DNA of 64,000 nucleotides. Source: Mesorhabditis belari (Eukaryota; Nematoda; Chromadorea; Rhabditida; Rhabditidae). The DNA is taken from assembly GCA_958450365.1 (NCBI GenBank), contig CAUEEP010000920.1:521501-585500 (forward strand), in the 5' to 3' direction. Below the pieces are notes generated by a model that was not told where the DNA came from, ran no database searches, and saw only the letters and a list, made by a program, of their open reading frames with translations. Positions within the stretch are counted from its first letter, which is position 1, and every line of letters begins with the position of its first letter. Positions 32,452 through 43,475 of the stretch are shown piece by piece. A program made the translations under genes and the position numbers.

Positions 32452-35400
32452 TAGAGTGTGTTCCTTGCAGACAACGCGTTTTTTAAAAAGCGCGTGCCAT
32501 GGATAAGCTACCGTAACCCTATGCTTTGCGTCAGCAAATTTTTCAAAATGCAAATGTACATTAAAATCTTGCGCTTTTTTTTCTATTATTCTTTCCATAA
32601 CTTTTTGTTTTTTTTCTCTTTTTCAAACAGGTTAAATTGATAATTTCTACTATTTAGAGTACTGCGTAGAAAACCGTGTGATTATGAGAGAAAATGGATG
32701 CTTCTCCCAGTAATAGGGTAAATTCTAGTGATAGTTGCCTTTACGCTTATAAATCATTTTCAGACTTCCGCAACCTCTTCGCGTAAACCTAAAATACCCT
32801 CACTAGCCTGGGATTTTATGACAAAGTATGTAGATGTGAGCAGTAAAGAGACTCGAGCACAATGCAATCTATGCCCCAGAAACGCAGTTGCAAACTATGC
32901 CATTGGCGCCCTCTACGCCATGAAACATCATCTAAAAGTAGATTTACTTTATTTTTGCAAACCTTAAGCCAGTCAGAGCATCCGGTGGAGTGGACAGCGG
33001 CAGAAATTCACCGCGATAACACTATCGCAAAAGTTGTAGAAATGACTGAAGGTGCAGATGCAAATGTGATGGCATTGTTAGTGATATAAATTTTTTAAAT
33101 GGCCGCCTTTTCTAGGAAAAACGATACGCTTTTGACACTAGCTATGGCCGAAACTAATATCTCCATTACTCAGCTTAGTCGTAGCAAAAGGTGGAAAGCA
33201 TGGTTTAATGCGCAAAATATCAAAATGCCTGGTCGAAAAAGGTTTATAAAAATTTATTTACTACAAAAAAGTATAGGATCGACACCATAAAAAATTCAAC
33301 GATCGGTAGACTCGAAGACCAAATAAGGGAAAGCCTAAAAGAAATTGTTTCAAGATTTCAAGTGACGCATACACAGCTCAAAGAAATCCTTTGAATTACA
33401 ACATCACTCTTGCCCACTTTCTTGACGCAAATGGCAAGAAGCGAGATGTCATCCTGGCGCTAAATAATTTGCAAGGTTTAACTTTTCAAATCGTCCCTAA
33501 TATTAACGCTTAGAATCCACACACACGGCTTATGTAATCACTAAAGATGTTAGCGGCGTTCTTGAATCTTATGGCTTAGCAGACAAAGTTCAATTCTTTG
33601 TAGCAGACGGTGCCGGAGCCAACACAAACGCAGCCATAAACATGAATACTCCACGGTTGAATTAGCCAAAGCAATTAGTGACTCTATCTTATTTTAGCAT
33701 ACATTGCTTTGCTCACCTCATTCACAATGTAGTCAAGAAATTTAAAGAAGAGGTAGACATGTCACAATCGGTGGAAAAACTTAGAAACGCGGTCGCGGCT
33801 CTATCCAAAAGCATCGTTCTAAAAGAAGAATTTAAACGAAGATTCCCAACCTCAACTAGGCCACAGTTAGATGTTGTGACGCGCTGGGGATCCACTTTTG
33901 ATATGCTTAAAAACAGCCTAAAAAATGTTTGTTCTACTTTCTAATTATAGTTAAACAAAAAAGCTTAGCTTGAATTTCTCAACGAGATTCTTGTGAAGTT
34001 AAGCCAAAATATCATTAACAAGGACGAGGAACAAAAAATAATTGAGTTCTGCGAAGTCTTGGCGGTTCCCTACCGAGTCACCTTAGAGGTAGAAAATTAA
34101 GTAAAGACATACCTAAATTTACTCGTTTTAAGGCCTGTAAAGAAGAAATCTGCCTTGTTCAATCTTACCGCCTGTGGCGATCAGCGGAAATCGAACTAGA
34201 GAACAACGCAAGCCCCTTAGCTACGAAATTTCTTGAGCTTATTCTACAAGCTAAAGACTTTGTTATAACTCGATAATAGACGTAAAAAAATTAGCTAATT
34301 TTTGACAAAAACCTATTATAGGAGGCATCATTCTTCGATCATCAAATACTATTCAATCCAATGGCTAAAGACGAAACTGAATGGAACAAATGTGCTGATG
34401 AGCTAAAGCAAAGATATAATGGTTGTTAGAGCCTATTTATAAAACTTGGTATTTTAGTACCGAGGCCTACGCGACCTATGATAGATACAACAGAAAGCTC
34501 AAAAAAGACCGCCCTTGATTTCTTTCTACTTGCCAAGCCTAAAGAAAAATCGGGTATAGAGGTATTCTTAAAAAGATATCCCGTTACCCCTTTGTTTAGC
34601 AAGAAATTGACTCCTATGTAGCTATGGTGAAAAGCAATCCCCATCTAGTTACAATGAGCATCCACGAGTTTTGGCATAAAAATCGCTTCGAGTTCCCTAC
34701 GGTACCCTTGTCTTACCTATAACATATATAAAACCCCGTATGGTTATAGCTTTACAAAATAGCATCAAAGTACCTCCTTACACCGATTACTTCAATCGAT
34801 GCCGAGCGGGCTTTCAGCAAAGTCACACGAATCCTCTCCGATTCTCGAAAAAGCAGATTGACAGCCGACTCTGGGCGATTGCTGTTCCTCGCTACGGCCC
34901 TTACAAATTTCGCTAGGTCTTACTTTACGCAGTTTGAGTTTAAAAAAAATTTAGCATTATCATCAAGAATTCCCCATCTATTTTGTACGAAGAAAAGCAG
35001 TTAGCCCTAACGGAAATGGCTCTAGCGGGATGCTCATTGGAGGCTGAATCACTGTCTGAGGGAGAATCTAGTGATGAGGAAGATTTTATATCTATGGAAT
35101 TATAAAGAAAGTTTACCTTGTTATAGTTGTTGATCTTTGTTAATTTGTTGTTAAATCATTGTTGTTCCTCCATTTCTTTTCTTCTTGACTAAAAAAGCAA
35201 AATTAACCCCGGTATTTTGTTAAAATTACGGAAACTATACAAGAAAAAAAACCGTCCTCGTAAAGCTGCCCCGTTGCTTGTTATTCTAGTCTTCTTGAAA
35301 GTCGACGAGCGTAAGAGAGTCCACATCAAAAACCTTAAAACAATTTTGTTTAATTTGTTTTTAAAAGTCTAAAGAGGAGCAAAAAAAATACCTTAAAATG

Positions 35401-35848
35401 GTCGTCCTCCGCATTCCTTGAGATCGGACACCACGCGAAAGACTTGATTTTCGTCGCAGCTCATGTCAAAAGCTCGCTAAAACTTAAAAATTTTAAAATG
35501 CTATGTAAAATTAAAGAAAACATATTTAAAACGGAAAAAGTTAAGAAACACTATTAAAAAATTATATTATTTACGTTTTTTCCAGGCCTATTGTCTACAT
35601 TTGCACTAGAACTATTCAAAAACAAATTCCACGCCCTAAAAAACCTAAATAAAACTTAAATAAAACTATCCATTACTACATTTTAAGAAAATTTTGCACA
35701 TTTTTTCGCGCGGCCTTTATAGCTTTGCTTAAAAAGCGCACCTTTTAGAAAACGCGTTGTCGGAAGTTTGTCGGATCAATTGTCCGATAAAAAAGTTGTC
35801 AAGACAAATTTGTCTGACAAATTGTCTGTCAACAAGGAGCACACTCTA
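32452..35848 (+). mobile_element. hAT-superfamily transposon, near complete
   Basis: About 3.4 kb with ends tagagtgtgttccttg and caaggagcacactcta in inverted orientation and a perfect 8-bp target duplication gttctgag, both hallmarks of hAT elements. It carries a transposase gene on the plus strand, described separately. The TIRs are short and nearly matched and the duplication is exact, which suggests a fairly recent insertion. A second tagagtgtgttcc end occurs alone at 51231. Confidence 0.93.
32695..35105 (+). CDS. hAT transposase with BED zinc finger (possibly degraded)
   Basis: Begins MDASPSNR and splices to TSATSSRKPKIPSLAWDFM, then a BED zinc finger: KYVDVSSKETRAQCNLCP with CxxC and a later HH pair (AMKHHLK). 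Further blocks are KRWKAWFNAQNIKMPGRKR, YNITLAHFLDANGKKRDV, VQFFVADGAGANTNAAIN, IHCFAHLIHNVVKKF, LDVVTRWGSTFDMLKNSLK, and the C-terminal dimerisation segment SIDAERAFSKVTRILSDS with RLLFLATALTNFA. These are the usual order for hAT transposases, which cut and paste DNA with an RNase H-like DDE domain. The blocks lie in different frames separated by short AT-rich gaps with plausible splice signals, so it may be a spliced intact gene or lightly damaged. I could not verify every junction. Ends near EDFISMEL. Confidence 0.75.
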
Positions 35849-36330
35849 GTTCTGAGTGTTTTAAGCTGTTTGGAGTGTTAGTTTAGGTATCAAAATATCT
35901 CTGCATCTTATTTGTTGCGGAAAGCGCTCACGAACGCTCACTAACTTTCGTGTTTTCCACTGGGAAGATCCACGTTTTCTACGCAATCTAAGCCTCGCCC
36001 CTTTTTGCCAATGGCTGCGCACAGACGGACGGACACACGTCTCTTCTGCTTTATATATAGTAGATTGATTCAAAAATTCGAACTAGAAATTCTAAGTTTC
36101 CTAACACTTTCACAAAAAAACGTTCAAACTTCAACCAATTTTTTGAATTTGTATTTTACAAATTGGTAACTCTTTTTCGTGGTCCAGTTACCGTACCCTT
36201 TCCTCTTTCATCTCTGTCTTTTTTCTAATACATTCTTTTTCCGATTCAAATAGAGAAATATCATGATACGGCTTTTATAAGGTTTTGCTTGTTTTCTTGT
36301 TTTTTATGCTTACGTGGCAAATAATGTTTG
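35849..36330. other. Region upstream of the glomulin-like gene
   Basis: Begins with the right target duplication (gttctgag). No gene recognised; presumably the promoter of the glomulin-like gene. Confidence 0.4.
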
Positions 36331-36340
36331 TTATTTTCAG
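36331..36340 (+). promoter_or_regulatory. Probable spliced-leader acceptor
   Basis: ttattttcag only four bases before the ATG at 36345. With no coding exon upstream, trans-splicing of a leader is the simplest reading. Confidence 0.6.
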
Positions 36341-36344
36341 GCTG

Positions 36345-37712
36345 ATGTCGAGCTTTTCATTGGAGTTACTCGATTTGATTGAAGCCGAGAAATACAGCAA
36401 AGCGAAAGAGAAAATTGAGGATGGAAAACAGAATGAAATCGATTTGATCGCTGCGGATTTGCTTCTACGGATTGGAAGTTGTTTTGGACATGAGAAACGA
36501 AAAGATCTCGAGGAGTTGATGCAAACCGTGCTTCGCTTCGGGTACCCAACAGAGAGAGTCGCGATTGGAGAACAACTGATTCGGTCAAATCATTCAATTC
36601 ATCTCTACCGAATACTTCTTGCCGGATTTGTTGTCGATTTTGATGCACTACCCGATGAAATGAAGAACAATTTGAGGAAAGATTTGCCCCAACTAATTGA
36701 AGAAAACGTTTTGAAAATTTTGGAACAAAACGAAGAGCAGATTGATGAAGTGGCCGCTTTGTGTGCCCATCTGTTCACATTCAGCAATTACACGTGTGCA
36801 AGATATGATTTTGCTGATATCGTTGGGACATTAGTAAGAGCGTTGCCGCCAACTACACCAAGTATGGCCACGTTACTGATTCATCTTTCCGAGAGGCGTC
36901 CATTTCACCCAGTTCTCCAACATGTGATGGCCATTCAACCAAAGGAATTGACTGTTGTTCCGCAAGTATTTTCAAAAAGAATCCTTCAGAAAAATTTGGC
37001 TTTGGAATTGGGTGAATACTTAGAAGTGTTTCAAGGCGGCGAACAGATGTTGATGGTCGATGTCACAATTTCAGCGCTGCAATCTCTAACGAATCACATT
37101 GGATTCGATCATTTGGATGCAAGCTTCATCCCAACTTACACGAAGCTCTTTGGAAATTTGCTGAAAATCTGTCAAGACTTTGAACTTAATGAGAAAAGAG
37201 TGAAAGTAATGAGATACTTCGCGAAAATCTTGGATAGCTTTGACTTCTCGCCAAAAGTTCTTATTCTGAAACGATTGATAGCATTACTATCGACTCAAGA
37301 ATTGAAGTTAGACAAAGAAGCGTTGGTGATAGCATGGATGATCGATTTATATCGTCGAGATTTACGAAGTGATGAGTTTAAAGCTGAATTGGGATCGATT
37401 TGGAGCTTGCTCTTCCCACTGCGATACCATGAAATGATCGAAGCGACCTCATTTTATGTGGCAGTCTATTGTTTGGCGCAGCAACAAGCGTTGATGAAAT
37501 GCAATCCTGGGCTTATGAAGATTATTGAAATAGATTGGCTGAAACCGGTTCATCAACAGCTCTCCGATTTTGTTGAACTTATCAAGAGACGTCAAAAGGA
37601 CAAGCCTGATGTTAAAAATTTTGCGGTTCCAGACTATGATACATCAAATCTCAATCTTTTGATTTCATCGATGGAAATGACAGAAAATTATGTGAAAGAA
37701 TTCCTTTGCTAG
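36345..37712 (+). CDS. Glomulin-like protein
   Basis: Single-exon ORF of 455 residues starting MSSFSLELLDLIEAEKYSKA. An upstream in-frame ATG at 36285 would run through the TTTTCAG acceptor, so the later ATG is preferred. The chain is almost wholly alpha-helical and hydrophobic, like HEAT/armadillo proteins, with no signal or transmembrane segment. The C-terminus resembles glomulin: IIEIDWLKPVHQQLSDFVEL against human NNFLKPLH, then a final helix NLLISSMEMTENYVKEFL against its LIESVLARVEEL helix. Human glomulin has 594 residues and binds RBX1, inhibiting cullin-RING ligases, so a cytoplasmic role near SCF is possible here. Similarity is weak outside the C-terminus, so the assignment is tentative. 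It ends 151 bp before the start of the selenoprotein T homologue, on the same strand. Confidence 0.55.
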   Translation: MSSFSLELLDLIEAEKYSKAKEKIEDGKQNEIDLIAADLLLRIGSCFGHEKRKDLEELMQTVLRFGYPTERVAIGEQLIRSNHSIHLYRILLAGFVVDFDALPDEMKNNLRKDLPQLIEENVLKILEQNEEQIDEVAALCAHLFTFSNYTCARYDFADIVGTLVRALPPTTPSMATLLIHLSERRPFHPVLQHVMAIQPKELTVVPQVFSKRILQKNLALELGEYLEVFQGGEQMLMVDVTISALQSLTNHIGFDHLDASFIPTYTKLFGNLLKICQDFELNEKRVKVMRYFAKILDSFDFSPKVLILKRLIALLSTQELKLDKEALVIAWMIDLYRRDLRSDEFKAELGSIWSLLFPLRYHEMIEATSFYVAVYCLAQQQALMKCNPGLMKIIEIDWLKPVHQQLSDFVELIKRRQKDKPDVKNFAVPDYDTSNLNLLISSMEMTENYVKEFLC

Positions 37713-37842
37713 TCATGTTTAATTTTTTTATCTCTAGGTATTTAGGGCTACCAAGCTTATGTTTGTTTTTGTGTTGTTGAGTTTTTAAAGCTATTGATCT
37801 TCTATTACGTGTCAATTTTATCGGGTACCTTTCATTTTAATT

Positions 37843-37853
37843 TTTAAATTCAG
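37843..37853 (+). promoter_or_regulatory. Probable trans-splice acceptor of the downstream operon gene
   Basis: tttttaaattcag ends 10 bases before the ATG at 37864 and 141 bp after the upstream stop codon, with a U-rich intercistronic stretch between. This fits an SL2-type acceptor in a nematode operon. Confidence 0.6.
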
Positions 37854-37863
37854 ATCGAACCGA

Positions 37864-39046
37864 ATGATGACAAAAGTGGGATGGATGCTCGTTCTTGCGC
37901 TCTTCGCTCTTTCGTTGAAGGATGTCTTCACACGAGAGCACTCCGAGGATGCGCACGATGAAGAGGATTTCAAGAAAGAATTTGGAGATGAGGTTAGTTT
38001 TGAGCGCAAAGTGATAACCCCATTCTAGACTAGTCACTTTACAGATAACACACCTACCTAGGTGGATGGGCATAGTTAAATTTATTTGCATTAAAGTTGT
38101 TCTGTTTAGGACGCCGACAAAGGATTTTCTGAAGGAACCGAAGACGAGCACATTGAAGTGAGGGAACAATCGCATTTCGGCAAACCACAACAACCGGTCA
38201 TCACGACTAAAGATTTGCCACCTATTCGCTTCGATTTCTGGTATATTTTAACATTTTTCTTTTTTTACTCTTACTATTTGGCATAACTTTACTTCGCAGA
38301 TGTAACGATTGAAGCCTAACATTCTAGTGTCTCATGTGGCTACCGACAGGCGTTTGATCAATATTCGCAATTCATTCACGAGAAGTACCCAAATATGCAA
38401 GTCGAGGGTCAAAACTACCCAACCGCACCATGGAAAAGTTATCTCGCACAGGTTAGTTTATTTTAAATTATCGCTAATTACCTTGACCTTTTTAGTTTTT
38501 GGGTATCTTCAAGCTGGCGTTGATCGCTTCAGTCATTTCTGGGTCGAATCCATTTGAACGACTTGGCTTCGGATATCCAACAATTCTTCAATGGGCTCAC
38601 AACAATAAAGTAAGTTAGAAATAAAATCTTTAAGAAATAGATTTTTCAGCTTTCCTCGTGTATGATGGCTTTCTTGCTTTCGAATATGGTTGAATCTTCA
38701 TTGCTCTCATCTGGTGCCTTTGAAGTTTATCTTGGAAAGGTTTGTTTATCAAACTTATTAGAAACATGCAAAAAATACTTTTGAAATAAAATGTGCATTT
38801 TAGGAACTTCTATGGTCAAAATTGGAAAGCGGACGAGTGCCAGCTCCAGCCGAACTTATGCAGGTAGACTTTAATTTATTAGTTTAAATTTTTAAATCAT
38901 CATGCTACCTAAGTCATCATCATTTAAATCATCATGCTACCATACATATTTTAAATATTTAGATGATTGATTCTCAGCTCGAACTTCAAGGATTGATTCC
39001 ATCTTCGACGGGCAGCTTCTCGCAAGGATTCGAAAAAGTTCAATAA
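37864..39046 (+). CDS. selt: Selenoprotein T homologue, cysteine form
   Basis: Thioredoxin-like SELENOT family protein of the endoplasmic reticulum. Seven phase-consistent exons (37864-37992, 38110-38240, 38328-38451, 38496-38609, 38650-38739, 38804-38863, 38963-39046) encode 243 residues. An N-terminal signal ([18 protein letters not shown]) is followed by an acidic linker, then the redox motif [13 protein letters not shown], where the vertebrate protein has CVSU. The codon is TGT, so this is a Cys variant and needs no SECIS element, as in other nematodes. Then come [18 protein letters not shown], a hydrophobic [46 protein letters not shown] and [19 protein letters not shown], all family blocks. 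The second gene of a likely operon with the glomulin-like gene. Confidence 0.93.
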
Positions 39047-39373
39047 ATACCAATGTTTGTAAGTTACTCTTGAAATTGGTGGTTATTCAGTTGAATTATT
39101 GCTCACAAATGATTTTTCCGTCGCACAACTCTTTTTTTGACTTCAGATCTTGTCTCAAATCACGTGTATCATTTTACCATTAAATTTCCTGTAAAATCCT
39201 TGGGTTAGCTCTTTGCTTCAAAATTCCAGCAATTTTTTCCTATGTGATATTTTTATTATTATGAGAGATTAGTAAGTATCAATTTTCTTTTCAACTCTGT
39301 TTTCAGGCATGCCAAAAGTTTTCTTACATTGTTTTTGAAGTGATGCAGAGTAAATTGTAAAATTTTTACGAAA

Positions 39374-39824
39374 TTAATCAAAATCCATGGAAGATCGAGG
39401 CTGATTTTTAGATAACCATTCAGGAACACCATTGGACTTCACCATCTTTTGGCCATCCCAGTAATCGTAATCCTAGATCAACTCTCGTTAGATTTGGGCC
39501 AGTAGATAGAAAGCAGTTACAACGTCAGATATTAAATTATTAAACTTTGCTTCCGCCGAATATTATTAAAGTAAGCTTTAGAGGTTCAGATCAGTAATTT
39601 TCTTGACTCACCAAAAAGCAACAAATGCAGACATCGTGAGGTGGACACATCAGGGTACAACAGGCCTGCGGAATGGGGCCACTCGGCAGTTTTCCACTAG
39701 GTTTGTCGAAATTCAAACAAACCTTTTGAATTAGCTCATAAAATTGAAAGACTCACACTTGCCCGGGTTTCGCAAAGACATTCTGCGACAAGTAAAACAA
39801 CAATATTGCACAGACGATTTTCAT
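39374..39824 (-). CDS. Small cysteine-rich secreted peptide
   Basis: Three exons with phase-0 junctions (39824-39759, 39722-39612, 39472-39374) encode 91 residues. The first is a signal peptide, MKIVCAILLFYLSQNVFA, with cleavage likely before KPGQ. The second carries the cysteine cluster: VCLNFD, then QACCTLMCPPHDVCICC, that is seven cysteines in the pattern C-x19-CC-x3-C-x6-C-x-CC. The third is a cysteine-free polar tail ending QPRSSMDFD. Spacing suggests a small disulphide-stabilised extracellular peptide; I do not recognise a named family and do not assign a function. It is convergent with the selenoprotein T gene, only about 330 bp away. Confidence 0.72.
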
Positions 39825-41328
39825 TCTAACAGTTAGGCAGTTTTTGAAAATGATTTCTCAATATTGACCACCACTTTTCCTACTCATTCAAGTACTTGCA
39901 CGGTCTTTAATTCTCCACACAGTCAGTCAAAACTTTCAACCCCTTGAAATATGTGAATGTGTGGAGAACAGGCGAAATGTCAAATAAGGACCCGTGTTGG
40001 GAAGAGGAATAGAGAGACGATTGAGGGAAAAGAAAAAGAGATCACATGTTATGTGTGGAGAAGGATTGAACCGTTTCGAGTATCGATTCTCCCACAATAT
40101 AATGCGTCAAAGTTCTTTTCCCGACATGATTTTTCAAAATCGACACACATTCGGCGTATGCGATTTGCATTTCAACGTGATCAATGAGTTTATGGGGTAA
40201 GGTTTGAAACAGTGCCAACAATCGTTTGATTGAACCTTTTTGAAATCTGAAATGTGTGGTGGTGTCACTAGATTCCATACAGAAACTACGATCAGTAAAT
40301 ATTCATCAATAACAATCATAAAATAATCAGTGGTGAGTTTCACGGAAAGATAAAAAGTGGCGTGAAGAAATGTACAATTTTGGATAAAACGGGAACGGAT
40401 AGATATAAAACATAAAAAACGTAGCTGGCTCTGGATGATGATCGAAGAGAATTGATAAATCTATTGTTGCGCAAAAAAAAGGGGAGAGAGTAAAACAAGA
40501 AAATAATGAGCATCACAATCGATTGAAACTCGGCTAACCGTAAGATGTAAGAAGACGTTTGGTGATCGATCAGATTTTTAGTTGTTTAAAAGGAAGCACA
40601 TACCTAATAAATTGTTGAGCTATTTGAAAAACACTAGGGTCGTCGACAAATTTGACACAATCGATGAGAAAATCGCCCTAACAAAACATCAAAAAACAAT
40701 GGTGAGTTATAGCCGTGATAAAAATAGTGAACAATTGGAGAAAGTTGGGAAAACCTTTGTACAGGTATTACGGTACCAACAACATCTTGTAAAATACCCA
40801 GCTTTCCCGAATAAAAACAAAATTAAAAAGGCAAACGGGTATTTGCTAAGAGCACTGAACGTCATTTAACCAGTAGAGATTACAAAGATTTCAAAATTTC
40901 GGGACGATTTTTTGATTTCGATAAAGTTAAAAGATCAAAAGACTAATAAAAATTTCACACAGTCGTTAAAAGTCACTAATGGATAAGTTTGATTGATCAG
41001 AGACAAGTAGTGATACCCAAAATTGAAGAACAATAGTTAATAGTGATGAGTAGCCGAAACGAATCGTGTATGAATGGGTGATGAAACCCGATTGTACTCA
41101 AAAGAATGTGGGGAAACAAGGTGAATGAATCATTTTTGCTCACAAAATTCTCAAAAGAAAATTCCAACCGTGTTTACCCATTTAAAGCGATACTTATGGT
41201 GTTTAGTCCAAAAAACTATCAAGATAACAATTTCCATTCCATTTTACTCAATATCCATTAAAATCAGTAAATGTTCAGTTTTGAGGAACTAAACCGCATA
41301 AGTACCTTTAAAAACTGTCCACCTTTCT
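39825..41328. other. Intergenic; one possible ORF at 40573-40869
   Basis: A plus-strand open frame after an acceptor-like attttta g at 40578 reads LFKRKHIPNKLLSYLKNT to GYLLRALNVI (about 96 codons). It is basic, without a recognised domain or partner exons; status uncertain. The rest shows nothing recognisable. Confidence 0.3.
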
Positions 41329-43463
41329 TTAAGCCCTCATTTCCTGAATCTGTTTGATCAGATAGGCTTTCTCATCGTTGAACTGCTCGTCCTCGGTGCG
41401 ATCGTTGTGGAAATTTGAGAGGAAGTCCACCAGTCGTTCTCGATTTCGAAGCAAAATGTCGGCAATTGGGCGAGGCTTGTTCGGATTGGCGACAAAAACC
41501 TAAAAGGAAGTTTTGAAAATATATAAAATAATATTGGATCAGGTATTGCCAAGAATAGAGTGGAATTTTGGAGGTTTTGAAGTTAAATCACAAAAAGCGA
41601 GATCAGCAATACCCAATTCCCATGTAAAAGATCATGATTATTAGATCAAAGTTTGCTTCGTGCATAAATTTGTCATTTGTCAAATTCAAAAATAATTCCA
41701 AATCAAGCTAGAGCTTAAAAATAGTACCTTAGCGTCAACCCTCGAAGCTTCACTTTTTTGAATGGAACAATGGATTGGGAAAAGCTGCAACAAAAAACGT
41801 TAACATTAAATTATTCTAGAGTTTAAGCTTTAAATAACACAAAATAACCTTGAACACATGGAAGGCCTCGAATTGGATGCTTTTTGACTTTTCCCTTAAG
41901 AGGTTCATCATCAGCTTCAGATTGTCCGGGTTTGAAATATATCGAGTCATCACGTTGAAATTGTGCCGATCCAACAACAGTTCACCAAGTAACTAAAGTG
42001 AAGATATACGATAATTATTTTTCACACACTGTATTAGCACTTGGCAACATTTGTACCAGCTTTTGCTATAACAGATTGATTTAATCTAACACACAAATGT
42101 GATTGATTTAATCTAACACACAAATCACAAATGTACAAACCTTTAACGATTGTCTCCTTGTTACATAATTTTCTGAGTTGAGCAATTTCTGGTACTCGCC
42201 GAAGAATTTGTCGTAATTCGTGTCCAAGAACTCGGCGCATATCGTCTTGTGTTTTGTTATCAAATCCTAAATTAGATCATAGAATGAAAAGAATCAAATT
42301 CTTACTTTGAAAGTGGAAAACGCATCCGACGCTATATCAAATGACGACACTTCGACATATGTGAAGAAATGGTAGAAAGATTCGTGATGTAACAAAACCT
42401 GAAGATGATTAGAATGTTTTTAGGTGTATTAGGCGGTTTAAAAAGAGCTGATAAAATCTAAAAACGAACTTTGGCTAGATGATCGTGTCGTATGCATTCC
42501 CGTAACATTGAGCCACATGTCACTGCGATTTCCGGCATTTCGTATCTAAACAAAACCATTAATTTACGAATGATAAAGATAAAATAAGACTAGATTAGGA
42601 AACGTAAGTTAAACACGTAAAAGTTAAGTTAACGTCAGCTTTGTAAAAACAAACCCCTTGACTAGTGTGATCAGAATCTCGGGTCTTGCACACAAATATT
42701 CAACGGTGGGCGATCGTGTACCGATTTGTCGACGTAACAAGTTGTTGAAGATTTGGGCCACATCCTGAATCATAAAATTTTATAAATTTGATCAGCACAA
42801 ATTTCTTCTATCTTTTAAACTAAAACATAGAACACTTAAAAAGCCTTAAAAGCCTTTAGCCTTAAAAGAACAATTAACCTAAACAGCCTTACTTTTTTGC
42901 TCTCGAACTCCAATTTTGCGAGATTTTTGATGAGCATCGGGAGCACATTTGCGTTGTAAGTTTCTTGGGCGAGTTGAGCCACCTGAAGAAAATAGATTAA
43001 CACTGTAATACCTCAAAACATTTAATAATATTTAAATCTTACTTGTTCCGAGTTCGGTTCTTGTCCTTCTTGTCCATAAATGATCCCCTTTACTGTCTGT
43101 AGCCATTTGTTTACCTAAAAGTAACAAATTTAGCAGTAAAAGCTTTTAAATCAGCGCTTTTATTGACTTAAAGCCACTCAAATATTTACAAAGACAAATC
43201 TAATGAGCCTTTTCTGATAAAAATGACCACATTGAGCTGCTAATTTCTCAATTTTTTGATCATTGAATCAGGGGAAAGCTCACTGAATGGCACTAACGAT
43301 TTTCAAAGTGCTCATTAGACGTTTTGCCCGCAAAAATCTTTACCTCTTCTATCGCCTTGTCACTTTTCTTGTCGCCTTTCTCGATTTGAACTAGTGCTTC
43401 TTTCAGATTTTTCACCACATCAGCCGGCGACTTGTGGGATTTGCCGAAAATGGGCAACGGCAT
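41329..43463 (-). CDS. mop-25: MO25 / CAB39 scaffold protein
   Basis: Armadillo-like scaffold that stabilises STRAD-LKB1 and activates GCK-type (STE20-like) kinases in the cytoplasm. Exons 43463-43344, 43114-43043, 42982-42893, 42764-42655, 42545-42470, 42398-42306, 42266-42141, 41992-41849, 41784-41728 and 41499-41329 are all in phase and encode 352 residues. Landmarks are [98 protein letters not shown] and [20 protein letters not shown], very close to human MO25. The 57-nt ninth exon ([19 protein letters not shown]) interrupts [13 protein letters not shown], which is contiguous in human MO25, so it is probably a cassette exon; without it the protein is 333 residues. An acceptor one base upstream of the ATG suggests a spliced leader. 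Confidence 0.97.
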
Positions 43464-43475
43464 TCTGAAATAAGA
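43464..43475 (-). promoter_or_regulatory. Probable spliced-leader acceptor of MO25
   Basis: On the minus strand cttatttcag is followed by one base and the ATG, with no coding exon upstream. Confidence 0.6.

Noticed and set aside
36285..36344. Upstream in-frame ATG for the glomulin-like gene
   Set aside because: The extension would cross a strong TTTTCAG acceptor and adds only a hydrophobic AT-rich stretch; the ATG at 36345 is better.
36337..36787. Minus-strand ORFs opposite the glomulin-like gene
   Set aside because: Shadows of the long plus-strand frame, no splice support.
38321..38340. Possible selenocysteine TGA in the selenoprotein T homologue
   Set aside because: The codon at the motif is TGT (Cys) once the exon junction at 38240/38328 is placed; no TGA in frame.
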